A DNA stretch of 6,563 bases, taken from the NCBI GenBank assembly GCA_046724665.1, contig JBKOWZ010000136.1:1-6563 (forward strand), given 5' to 3'. A model generated the notes under the pieces. That model worked only from the letters and a program-made list of their open reading frames with translations. It was not told where the DNA came from and did no database searches. A program made the position numbers and the translations under genes. Source of the stretch: Actinocrinis sp046724665. GTDB lineage: Bacteria > Actinomycetota > Actinomycetes > Streptomycetales > Catenulisporaceae. Numbering within the stretch: position 1 is the first letter of the stretch; every line of letters begins with the position of its first letter. Positions 1 through 4,614 of the stretch are shown piece by piece.

Positions 1-191
1 GCGCCGATCTCCCGGTTGGCCAGGGCCAGCGGCGAGCGGTCCCCGGCGTGGGCGATCTTGGCCTCGTGCAGCGCCGCGAGGTCGGCGGCGGCCGCGATGG
101 CGGCCAGGGCGCCGTCGCGGGCGCGCTCGACCTCACCGGGCTTGAGCGCTTCGACCTCGACGGGGTCGAAGGTCTTGTTCGGTGCTGACAT
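1..191 (-). CDS. pheS: Phenylalanyl-tRNA synthetase alpha subunit, N-terminal fragment (3' end outside window)
   Basis: This is the N-terminal 63 codons of the alpha subunit of the cytoplasmic (alpha-beta)2 phenylalanine-tRNA ligase, which charges tRNA-Phe using ATP. The reading frame starts at ATG 191 with MSAPNKTFDPVEVEALKP and runs off the left edge. The visible part is the N-terminal helical region that, in the family, packs on the tRNA. It includes the conserved SPLALANREIGA segment near residues 52-63, the lead-in to the linker before the catalytic core. The catalytic class II motifs are beyond the window. A purine-rich GGAAG lies about 12 nt before the ATG, which is a poor Shine-Dalgarno spacing. 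The gene is last in the visible cluster, and pheT is expected further left. The preceding 209-nt spacer carries repeats that may hold its own promoter. Identity rests on the N-terminal sequence and on the conserved order after infC-rpmI-rplT-methyltransferase-kinase. Confidence 0.93.
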   Translation of the reverse strand, partial: MSAPNKTFDPVEVEALKPGEVERARDGALAAIAAAADLAALHEAKIAHAGDRSPLALANREIG

Positions 192-240
192 CGGGTTGCT
201 CTACTTCCGCTCTCCAGCGCCGCGGGGCGCGCTCGATCGG

Positions 241-290
241 GACTGTGCTGCTTGACGACTGTGTTGGTTTGACAACTGTGCTGCTTTGAC
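241..290. repeat. Three tandem ~17-bp direct repeats upstream of pheS
   Basis: Three consecutive units are readable on the + strand: GACTGTGCTGCTTGAC (241-256, one base shorter), GACTGTGTTGGTTTGAC (257-273) and AACTGTGCTGCTTTGAC (274-290). A partial fourth unit starts with CACTG. On the pheS coding strand each unit begins with GTCAA followed by CACAGT. They sit 50-100 nt before the pheS ATG, within the likely promoter or leader region. They could be a short tandem duplication or an array of regulator binding sites. Confidence 0.75.
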
Positions 291-293
291 CAC

Positions 294-309
294 TGCTTGC
301 GTGCAAGCA
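294..309. promoter_or_regulatory. Operator-like inverted repeat upstream of pheS
   Basis: TGCTTGC-GT-GCAAGCA is a perfect 7+2+7 inverted repeat directly next to the tandem repeats, about 105 nt before the pheS start. The size and symmetry suit a dimeric helix-turn-helix regulator, but I do not recognise the cognate protein. It could also fold as a short RNA hairpin, although a 2-nt loop makes that less likely without fraying. Confidence 0.4.
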
Positions 310-355
310 AGCTTAGGCGGTGCGCGATGTGCGCAATGCCCGCTGCCTGACGATC

Positions 356-364
356 TGTGGATAA
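356..364 (-). promoter_or_regulatory. Perfect DnaA-box 9-mer (TTATCCACA)
   Basis: The minus strand reads TTATCCACA, the classical DnaA box. It lies in the kinase-pheS spacer, just past the kinase stop codon. An AT-rich 9-mer is uncommon by chance in DNA this GC-rich. There is only one box and no AT-rich unwinding element or dnaA/dnaN gene nearby, so it is not an origin. If real, it may titrate DnaA or link local transcription to the replication cycle. Confidence 0.35.
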
Positions 365-366
365 CT

Positions 367-380
367 CCCCGGCTCCGGGG
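367..380 (-). terminator. GC hairpin after the kinase gene, possible terminator
   Basis: CCCCGG-CT-CCGGGG is a 14-nt inverted repeat centred about 27 nt past the kinase stop codon (401-403). No T-run follows, so it does not meet the intrinsic-terminator standard. High-GC actinobacteria often have hairpins without T-tracts at gene ends, and this could weaken read-through from the kinase into pheS. Confidence 0.35.
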
Positions 381-400
381 AACACGCGGCCTGGATCGAG

Positions 401-1633
401 TCAGGACCGGGCTGAAACGGGCCCGCGGTACGCGGGCACGGTAAATCGGAAGCGGGCGCCGCCGGAGTCGGCGGTGCCGACGGTGATCGTGCCGCCGTGC
501 GCCTCGATGATGCCCTTGACGATGTAGAGGCCGAGGCCGGTGCCGCCGCGGCGGTTGCCCCGCCAGAACCGCGTGAAGACGCGGCCGAGCATCTCCTGCG
601 GGATGCCGGGGCCTTCGTCGTCCACGGTCACTGCGACCATCTCGGGAATGTCCTCCGTGCCTGCGGTCGGTTCGAGCGTCTCGACGGCGATGCGGATACG
701 GCCGTCCCCGTGCCTTACCGCGTTCTCGAGCAGGTTGGCCAGCACCTGGCGCAACTTGTCCGGGTCCGCGAACGCGGCCGGCGCTGGGTGCGCTGTGACC
801 ACGAACCGGTCCTCGGGCTGCCCGGCCGCGACGATTCCGGCGACCTGCTCGTGGACCAGCTCTTCGACATCGACGGCGTAACGCGCCAGCTGGAGGCGCC
901 CGGAGTCGATGCGTGCGATGTCGAGCAGTTCCGCGATCAGGCGGGTGACCCGGTCGGCGTCCGCATCTACGGTCTCGAGCATCAGCTTACGCTGGTCGTC
1001 GGTGAAGCGCTCCCATTTAGCCAGCAGCGTCGCCGTGAAGCCTTTGACGCTGGTCAGCGGGGAACGCAGCTCGTGGGCGACCGTGGCGATCAGGTCGGCG
1101 TGACGGCGCTCGGCACGGGTGCGGGCCGAGGTGTCGCGCAGGCCGACGACGACGCGGCGCACGGCGCGGCCGTCGCGCACGAAGCGCGCGGTGACCAGCA
1201 CGTCGCGGCCCCCGGGCAGCAGCAGGTGGGTTTCAGGTTGTCCCGTACGGATGGCCAGGCCGCCGTACGGGTCGGTACACCGCCACCAGTTGCGGCCCTC
1301 GAGGTCCTCGAGCGGCAGGGCCTCGGCCAGGTGGCGGCCGAGGACCGACGTCGCGTCGATCCCGGTGATCCGCGCGGCGGCGCGGTTGAACACGACGATC
1401 CGGCCATGACGGTCGGCGATGACCACGCCGTCGGGCAGTTCGTCGTGATCGGTGCCGAGGTGCTGCTCGTCGGCGGAGCGTGGCGGCGTGTGACGTCCGG
1501 CGGGCACGGGTGACGGCTCGCCGTAGCCCCCGCCGTAGGCACCGTCACCGCGGTGGCTTCCGTTGCCGGCCCCTGGTGCCGTCATCGCCGCGGAATCGGC
1601 ACTCTGATCGACCGCGCTCGGTGCGTCCAACAT
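401..1633 (-). CDS. Soluble PAS-domain sensor histidine kinase, orphan
   Basis: The 410-aa protein is a HisKA/HATPase_c sensor kinase that would autophosphorylate on histidine and pass phosphate to a response regulator. Residues 1-60 are a Gly/Pro/Ser-rich, probably disordered tail. A PAS domain follows at about 63-170, starting LPDGVVIADRHGRIVVFNRAA. The dimerisation H-box TVAHELRSPLTSVKGF places the phospho-acceptor at His187. The N-box has Asn304 (LLENAVRHG), the G1 box is DEGPGIP at 339-345, the F-box is VFTRFWRG and the G2 box is GGTGLGLYIVKG near 363-374. All catalytic elements look intact. No transmembrane segment or signal peptide is visible, so it should act in the cytoplasm on an internal cue sensed by PAS. 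The ATG at 1633 has AAAGGGG 6 nt upstream, which supports this start. There is no response regulator on either side. A similar PAS kinase occupies this slot in Streptomyces, from memory. Its signal and partner are unknown. Confidence 0.93.
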   Translation of the reverse strand: MLDAPSAVDQSADSAAMTAPGAGNGSHRGDGAYGGGYGEPSPVPAGRHTPPRSADEQHLGTDHDELPDGVVIADRHGRIVVFNRAAARITGIDATSVLGRHLAEALPLEDLEGRNWWRCTDPYGGLAIRTGQPETHLLLPGGRDVLVTARFVRDGRAVRRVVVGLRDTSARTRAERRHADLIATVAHELRSPLTSVKGFTATLLAKWERFTDDQRKLMLETVDADADRVTRLIAELLDIARIDSGRLQLARYAVDVEELVHEQVAGIVAAGQPEDRFVVTAHPAPAAFADPDKLRQVLANLLENAVRHGDGRIRIAVETLEPTAGTEDIPEMVAVTVDDEGPGIPQEMLGRVFTRFWRGNRRGGTGLGLYIVKGIIEAHGGTITVGTADSGGARFRFTVPAYRGPVSARS

Positions 1634-1878
1634 TCCGCGCCCCTTTCCACGGATGGAACGGCTCGCCCCGAGTAAGGAACGTCGCCCGCGGGCCGTCCCG
1701 CCGATCCGCGCCTTGCGCAGGTCGGCAGCCAGCCGGTTTGGTCCATCTTTCTTGTCCAGGTCGCCATCATTGCCGTTCGCACAGGGTTTCCGCCAGAGTC
1801 GTGGCCGATGCGACGTCTAAGCGCCTGCGTATGCATACGCACGCGGCGTTCGCCTCATGCACGACGGGGTGCTCACGG
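1634..1878 (-). other. 245-nt spacer between methyltransferase and kinase genes
   Basis: No convincing gene is seen here. The short minus-strand frame from 1842 overlaps the kinase start, has no family resemblance and lacks a ribosome-binding site. The spacer contains the 24-nt palindrome at 1822-1845 and the kinase Shine-Dalgarno at 1640-1646. Its length suggests that the kinase has its own promoter, but I cannot place a clear -35/-10 pair. Confidence 0.5.
1822..1845. promoter_or_regulatory. 24-nt near-perfect palindrome (operator or hairpin)
   Basis: The core TGCGTATGCATACGCA at 1826-1841 is a perfect 16-bp palindrome. After one mismatched pair (1825/1842), three further pairs match, giving 11 of 12 pairs over 24 nt. 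It starts about 33 nt past the methyltransferase stop and lies about 190 nt before the kinase ATG. With no spacer at the centre it looks more like a protein-binding site than an RNA hairpin, but a hairpin with a TGCA loop is possible. No T-run follows. Confidence 0.45.
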
Positions 1879-2709
1879 TTATCGACCCTCATGCGCCTTG
1901 CGCTGCGCACGTGCCGAGGCGTAAAGGCACACAGCCGCGGCCGTGGAGAGGTTCAGACTCTCGGCTCTGCCGTGGATCGGCACGCGTACGACGGCGTCGG
2001 CCAGGTCCCGGATCCCCTCGGGCAGCCCCCAGGCCTCGTTGCCGAAGACCCAGCAGGTCGGCGTCTGCAAAGCACCCGAGTCGGCCTCGTCGTCGAGATC
2101 GAGCGGCCCGGTTCCGTCGGCCGCGAGGATGCGCAGGCCGACGGCCCGGCACCGCTCCAGCGCCGCCTCGATCGCGGCATCGACGACGATCGGGAGGTGG
2201 AACAGCGAGCCGACCGACGCGCGCACGGCCTTGGGGTTGTAGACGTCCACTGACTCGTCGCTGACGAGTACCGCGTCGGCCCCCGCAGCGTCGGCTGCGC
2301 GTATCACCGAGCCGACGTTGCCAGGATCCCGTACGTGTGCGAGGAGAACGACGAGCCGCGGCGACGCGCTAAGGGCATCCGACAGCGTGACGTCGAGGTG
2401 GTGGCACACCGCGACCATGCCCTGAGGGTGCACCGTGTCGCTCAGCGAGGCGATCACCTCGTCGGTAGTCGGCAACAGCGCGGCACCGGCCGCGTACGCC
2501 GCCTCGACGATCTCAGCGTGCCGGTCGGCAGCAGCCGGCGTGTAGTAGAGCTCGGCGATCCCTGCGGGATGCCCGGCCGCCTCGCGGACCGCCTGCGGGC
2601 CCTCGGCGAGGAACAGCGCCTGCCTGGCCCGGAACGCGCGAGTGGCGAGCCGCCGCGCGGCCACCACCCTGGCTGACCGGGGTGAGGTGATCGCGAGGCG
2701 GCCCGCCAC
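1879..2709 (-). CDS. SpoU/TrmH-family RNA 2'-O-ribose methyltransferase
   Basis: The 276-aa protein is an AdoMet-dependent SPOUT methyltransferase expected to methylate a ribose 2'-OH in rRNA or tRNA. An N-terminal substrate-binding domain of the L30e-like SpoU_sub_bind type spans about 14-105, including FLAEGPQAVREA. The trefoil-knot catalytic domain follows. Motif 1 is RDPGNVGSVIR at 127-137, with the conserved Asn131 and catalytic-type Arg137. Motif 2 is VFGNEAWGLP at 221-230. Motif 3 is VPIHGRAESLNLSTAAAV at 243-260, which builds the knot and AdoMet pocket. I chose the GTG at 2709 because the frame above it overlaps rplT with Arg/Gly-rich shadow sequence and because known homologues begin a few residues before SPRSARV. 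Two alternative GTGs lie at 2667 and 2664. No clear Shine-Dalgarno is visible. It follows rplT by 41 nt and is probably cotranscribed. The exact RNA target cannot be read from the sequence. Confidence 0.92.
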   Translation of the reverse strand: MAGRLAITSPRSARVVAARRLATRAFRARQALFLAEGPQAVREAAGHPAGIAELYYTPAAADRHAEIVEAAYAAGAALLPTTDEVIASLSDTVHPQGMVAVCHHLDVTLSDALSASPRLVVLLAHVRDPGNVGSVIRAADAAGADAVLVSDESVDVYNPKAVRASVGSLFHLPIVVDAAIEAALERCRAVGLRILAADGTGPLDLDDEADSGALQTPTCWVFGNEAWGLPEGIRDLADAVVRVPIHGRAESLNLSTAAAVCLYASARAQRKAHEGR

Positions 2710-2750
2710 GCGGGCGTCGGCGCCGGAGCGGGCCGGCCGTGGGTGCGCGG

Positions 2751-3137
2751 TCAGGCCGCGACCTTCGGCGCGTTCACGTCGGCCGGCAGCGCCTTCTGGG
2801 CGACCTCGACCAGCGCGGTGAACGCGCCTGCGTCGTTGACGGCCAGGTCGGCGAGGATCTTGCGGTCCACCTCGACTCCGGCGGCCTTGAGGCCCTGGAT
2901 GAAGCGGTTGTACGTGGTGCCGTTGGCGCGGGCCGCGGCGTTGATCCGCTGGATCCACAGCCGGCGGAAGTCGCCCTTGCGCTTCTTGCGGTCCCGGTAC
3001 GCGTACACCAGGGAGTGGGTGACCTGCTCCTTGGCCTTGCGGTACAGCCGCGAGCGCTGGCCGCGGTAACCGCTGGCCTGCTCCAGGATCGCGCGGCGCT
3101 TCTTCTGGGCGTTGACCGCCCGCTTGACGCGTGCCAT
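2751..3137 (-). CDS. rplT: 50S ribosomal protein L20
   Basis: The 128-aa basic protein is L20, a primary 23S rRNA binder needed early in 50S assembly. The start MARVKRAVNAQKKRRAILEQ is the conserved N-terminal extension that threads into rRNA. The helical globular domain follows, with the signature SLVYAYRDRKKRKGDFRRLWIQRINAAAR at about 42-70 and the segment NRFIQGLKAAGVEVDRKILADLA at 77-99. The length is slightly above the usual 117-120 aa because of an Ala/Val-rich C-terminal tail (about 118-128). The ATG at 3137 is preceded by GAGGAG with an 11-nt gap, longer than optimal. In several bacteria L20 represses its own infC-rpmI-rplT operon by binding the mRNA. Structured spacers upstream make a similar role possible here, but that is inference. 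Confidence 0.98.
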   Translation of the reverse strand: MARVKRAVNAQKKRRAILEQASGYRGQRSRLYRKAKEQVTHSLVYAYRDRKKRKGDFRRLWIQRINAAARANGTTYNRFIQGLKAAGVEVDRKILADLAVNDAGAFTALVEVAQKALPADVNAPKVAA

Positions 3138-3237
3138 GTCGTTCTCAACTCCTCGCGCGGGGCGCGCGGCGGATCAGCGCCGCCATTCCCCGCAGGTCGT
3201 CAGTGGTCTGTCGGTAGCTACCGCGTGCGGGCCTTGA
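3138..3237 (-). promoter_or_regulatory. Structured rpmI-rplT spacer
   Basis: This 100-nt spacer is long for two adjacent ribosomal protein genes. It holds a perfect 12-bp palindrome CGGTAGCTACCG (3212-3223), flanked by a longer-range pair: CCCGCA at 3231-3226 on the mRNA strand against TGCGGG at 3194-3189. A GC-rich hairpin then precedes the rplT ribosome-binding site (GAGGAG, 3154-3149). It may be a translational operator or an RNA processing site. No gene is seen in it. Confidence 0.4.
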
Positions 3238-3432
3238 TCACTTGCCGAGCAGCCGCTTGATCTTCTTCGTGTCCGCGGGGGACACCACGACCTCGCCGGT
3301 CACCCGGCGGGTGTAGGTGGACGGCTTGTGCTCGAGCAGGTGGCGCTTGCCGGTCTGACCGCGCTTGACCTTGCCGGAGCCGGTGAGGCGGAACCGCTTC
3401 TTGGCACCGCTGTGGGTCTTGTTCTTCGGCAT
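3238..3432 (-). CDS. rpmI: 50S ribosomal protein L35
   Basis: The 64-aa, strongly basic protein is L35, a small late-assembly 50S subunit protein. The sequence begins MPKNKTHSGAKKRFRLTGSGK and contains GQTGKRHLLEHKPSTYTRR, both family hallmarks. It ends KKIKRLLGK, and the length is normal. I chose the ATG at 3432 rather than the in-frame ATG at 3450. The ribosome-binding GAGGAG (3448-3443) lies between the two, 10 nt before 3432, and homologues begin MPKNKTHSGA. It sits between infC and rplT, as in most bacteria, and should be translated from the same mRNA. Confidence 0.98.
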   Translation of the reverse strand: MPKNKTHSGAKKRFRLTGSGKVKRGQTGKRHLLEHKPSTYTRRVTGEVVVSPADTKKIKRLLGK

Positions 3433-3464
3433 GGCAGCCGTTCTCCTCATTCCTACTTTTCGGC

Positions 3465-3507
3465 GCGTACGCGTGTACGCGATCGGCGGCGGCCGGACCG
3501 CCGCCGA
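3465..3507 (-). promoter_or_regulatory. Two consecutive hairpins in the infC-rpmI spacer
   Basis: On the mRNA strand the first hairpin has a perfect 10-bp stem, TCGGCGGCGG against CCGCCGCCGA, with a 5-nt loop (3507-3483). It begins about 21 nt after the infC stop. The second is GCGTAC-ACGC-GTACGC (3480-3465), which ends just upstream of the rpmI ribosome-binding site. There is no T-run, so a full terminator is unlikely. Plausible roles are mRNA stabilisation, partial termination or control of rpmI translation. The fold is seen by eye and no energy was calculated. Confidence 0.5.
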
Positions 3508-3528
3508 CCCGTGTTGCTGCGGTCCCGG

Positions 3529-4215
3529 CTACTGCCCGGACGTGTCCTGCACTGCGCTGTCCTGCACTGACGCGCCGTTCTGGGCCGCGCCGTCGTCCGC
3601 CGCGCCAGGCCCGTCGGCGGAGGGGGCGTCCTCGCGGTCGCGGCGCGAGCCGGACTCGGCCTTGGCCGCCTTGGCGGCGCGGGCCTCGGCCATCGCCTCG
3701 ACCTTCTTCTTGCGCGGCCCGAGGACCATGATCATGTTGCGCCCGTCCTGCTTGGGCGCGAACTCCACGAAGCCGAGGTCCTCGACGTCGGAGGCGAGCC
3801 GGTCAAGCAGCCGGCGGCCGAGCTCCGGCCTGGACTGCTCGCGGCCGCGGAACATGATCGTGATCTTGACCTTGTCCCCGGCGTTGAGGAACCGCACCAC
3901 GTGACCCTTCTTGGTCTCGTAGTCGTGCGGGTCGATCTTCGGGCGCAGCTTCATCTCCTTGATGATGGTGTGCGCCTGGTTCTTGCGCGCCTCGCGGGCC
4001 TTCATCGCGGACTCGTACTTGTACTTGCCGTAGTCCATGAGCTTGGCCACCGGCGGACGTCCGGTCGGCACGATCTCGACCAGGTCGAGGTCGGCCTCCT
4101 GGGCCAGCCGCAGGGCGTCCTGGATCGCCACGATCCCGACCTGCTGGCCGTCCGGGCCGACCAGGCGCACTTCGGGCACCCGGATTCGGTCGTTGATGCG
4201 GGGTTCGGCGCTGAT
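3529..4215 (-). CDS. infC: Translation initiation factor IF-3, probable ATC start
   Basis: The 228-aa product is IF-3, which binds the 30S subunit, keeps it apart from 50S and checks the start codon and initiator tRNA. The N domain (about 2-75) includes EPRINDRIRVPEVRLVGPDG and PPVAKLMDYGKYKYE. A Lys/Arg-rich linker helix leads to the C domain (about 82-170), with KEMKLRPKIDPHDY, KVKITIMFRGRE and DGRNMIMVLGP. Residues 171-228 are an Ala/acidic tail beyond the usual core, common in actinobacteria. I set the start at ATC 4215. A perfect AGGAGG (4225-4220) ends 4 nt before it, and family homology begins at this point (ISAEPRIND). The upstream in-frame ATGs at 4314 and 4422 and the TTG at 4242 all lie before the ribosome-binding site and encode non-conserved residues. 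infC of E. coli uses the rare AUU for IF3 feedback, and an ATC would serve the same purpose. An automatic caller may report a longer product. Confidence 0.95.
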   Translation of the reverse strand: MSAEPRINDRIRVPEVRLVGPDGQQVGIVAIQDALRLAQEADLDLVEIVPTGRPPVAKLMDYGKYKYESAMKAREARKNQAHTIIKEMKLRPKIDPHDYETKKGHVVRFLNAGDKVKITIMFRGREQSRPELGRRLLDRLASDVEDLGFVEFAPKQDGRNMIMVLGPRKKKVEAMAEARAAKAAKAESGSRRDREDAPSADGPGAADDGAAQNGASVQDSAVQDTSGQ

Positions 4216-4219
4216 GGGG

Positions 4220-4225
4220 CCTCCT
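4220..4225 (-). promoter_or_regulatory. Strong ribosome-binding site that fixes the infC start
   Basis: AGGAGG on the minus strand is the best Shine-Dalgarno in the window and lies 4 nt before ATC 4215. No ATG, GTG or TTG is found within 12 nt downstream in the infC frame. The site therefore argues that translation begins on ATC and that the longer open frame upstream is not coding. Confidence 0.75.
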
Positions 4226-4345
4226 AGGTTCGTGCCGGCCAAGACGGCTAGCCGTTCGCCGTCCGACCGTGTGGCGGTACGGTTTGGGAGCCCGCACCGC
4301 CGTGATCGATTCATGGGCGCGCAGGGAAACGCGACCCGCACCGGC

Positions 4346-4382
4346 AAACAAAAGAGCTCCGCATGTATTCCATGCAGAGCTC
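4346..4382 (-). terminator. Intrinsic terminator/attenuator in the infC leader
   Basis: On the minus strand GAGCTCTGCATG (4382-4371) pairs with CATGCGGAGCTC (4365-4354), giving 12 continuous pairs with one G-U and a 5-nt loop. TTTTGTTT (4353-4346) follows directly. This is a complete Rho-independent terminator, uncommon in such GC-rich DNA. It lies about 230 nt past the SseB stop and about 130 nt before the infC start, with a promoter candidate upstream. Leader attenuation of infC-rpmI-rplT is therefore more likely than simple 3'-end formation for sseB. Confidence 0.8.
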
Positions 4383-4392
4383 CACCTACCGG

Positions 4393-4416
4393 GACGCCCT
4401 GGTCATACCGGGCGTC
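4393..4416 (-). promoter_or_regulatory. Leader hairpin just upstream of the terminator
   Basis: GACGCCC (4416-4410) pairs perfectly with GGGCGTC (4399-4393). Inside it, GGT and ACC can add three more pairs around an ATG loop, leaving a single bulged A. The stem ends 10 nt before the terminator stem begins, so the two can coexist. It may act as a pause or ligand-binding element in the infC leader. Confidence 0.5.
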
Positions 4417-4485
4417 GCACAACGGAACGCACTGAGGCGATCTATCATGCCGGGACCGTTACCCGTCGGCCGTGGAGTCGATCGG

Positions 4486-4505
4486 GTGGGAGGTGGGCCC
4501 TCCAC
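4486..4505 (-). promoter_or_regulatory. Bulged GC hairpin in infC leader
   Basis: GTGGAGG (4505-4499) pairs with CCTCCCAC (4493-4486) with one bulged C and a 5-nt loop. The left arm's GTGGAG also occurs at the base of the terminator (4385-4380). CTCCAC at 4477-4472 could pair with either copy, a possible but short (6-bp) switching element. Confidence 0.35.
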
Positions 4506-4511
4506 TTTGCG

Positions 4512-4545
4512 AACCGTCCACGCATGCAGGCACGCATAGACGGTT
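4512..4545 (-). promoter_or_regulatory. Long first hairpin of the infC leader
   Basis: AACCGTCTATGCGTG (4545-4531) pairs along its full 15 nt with CATGCGTGGACGGTT (4526-4512) around a CCTG loop. Three of the pairs are G-U on the minus strand and would be A-C mismatches on the plus strand, so the structure favours minus-strand RNA. It would begin within about 10 nt of a transcript initiated at the candidate extended -10 box. Confidence 0.6.
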
Positions 4546-4559
4546 GGTCGCTGCCGTCT

Positions 4560-4568
4560 AATGTATCA
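4560..4568 (-). promoter_or_regulatory. Candidate extended -10 promoter for infC
   Basis: The minus strand reads TGATACATT, that is TGn followed by TACATT, which fits the actinobacterial TANNNT -10 with an extended TG. Transcription would begin near 4553, just before the 15-bp leader hairpin. No TTGACA-like -35 is seen 16-19 nt upstream. An adjacent inverted repeat, GATAA-GCA-TTATC, overlaps the -35/-10 spacer and could be a regulator site. Confidence 0.4.
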
Positions 4569-4614
4569 CGCGATAATGCTTATCCGACCAGGAGACGCCT
4601 GGCGTAAGGCGCCA

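Larger units (their letters stand above)
4216..4614 (-). other. 399-nt gene-free region: infC promoter and structured leader
   Basis: No protein family is recognisable on either strand here. Open frames over this stretch lack ribosome-binding sites and family resemblance. In mRNA order the region contains a candidate extended -10 box (4560-4568), a long hairpin (4545-4512), a bulged hairpin (4505-4486), a third hairpin (4416-4393), a terminator hairpin with T-run (4382-4346), and about 130 nt before the infC ATC. The first ~50 nt next to the SseB stop have only a weak hairpin, CCAGG-CGTCT-CCTGG, and no clear terminator for the upstream genes. Confidence 0.65.

Noticed and set aside
269..290. 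Plus-strand promoter from the TTGACA within the tandem repeats
   Set aside because: No TANNNT follows at 16-19 nt and there is no plus-strand gene for it to serve. The TTGAC recurs because it is part of the repeat.
192..400. T-box riboswitch or phenylalanine-rich leader peptide before pheS
   Set aside because: I found no T-box sequence, no specifier-loop-like fold with terminator, and no short frame rich in Phe codons.
497..1513. 338-aa open frame on the plus strand opposite the kinase gene
   Set aside because: It is a high-GC antisense shadow. The minus-strand frame has a full set of kinase motifs, and this one has no recognisable family and no ribosome-binding site.
1582..1842. 86-aa minus-strand frame in the methyltransferase-kinase spacer
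   Set aside because: It overlaps the kinase N-terminus in another frame, starts inside the palindrome, lacks a ribosome-binding site and resembles no family.
1480..2253. 257-aa plus-strand open frame across the spacer and methyltransferase gene
   Set aside because: Its start lies within the kinase gene and its end within the methyltransferase gene, both convincingly coded on the other strand. It has arginine-rich shadow composition.
2710..2958. N-terminal extension of the methyltransferase frame into rplT
   Set aside because: The extra residues are Arg/Gly-rich out-of-frame L20 sequence, and homologues begin near the GTG at 2709.
3433..3450. rpmI starting at ATG 3450
   Set aside because: This start lies before the ribosome-binding site that serves ATG 3432, and L35 proteins begin MPKNKTHSG.
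4216..4422. Longer infC product from ATG 4422 or ATG 4314
   Set aside because: The added residues are not conserved in IF3. The frame would run through the terminator hairpin (from 4422), and the strong ribosome-binding site lies after these starts.
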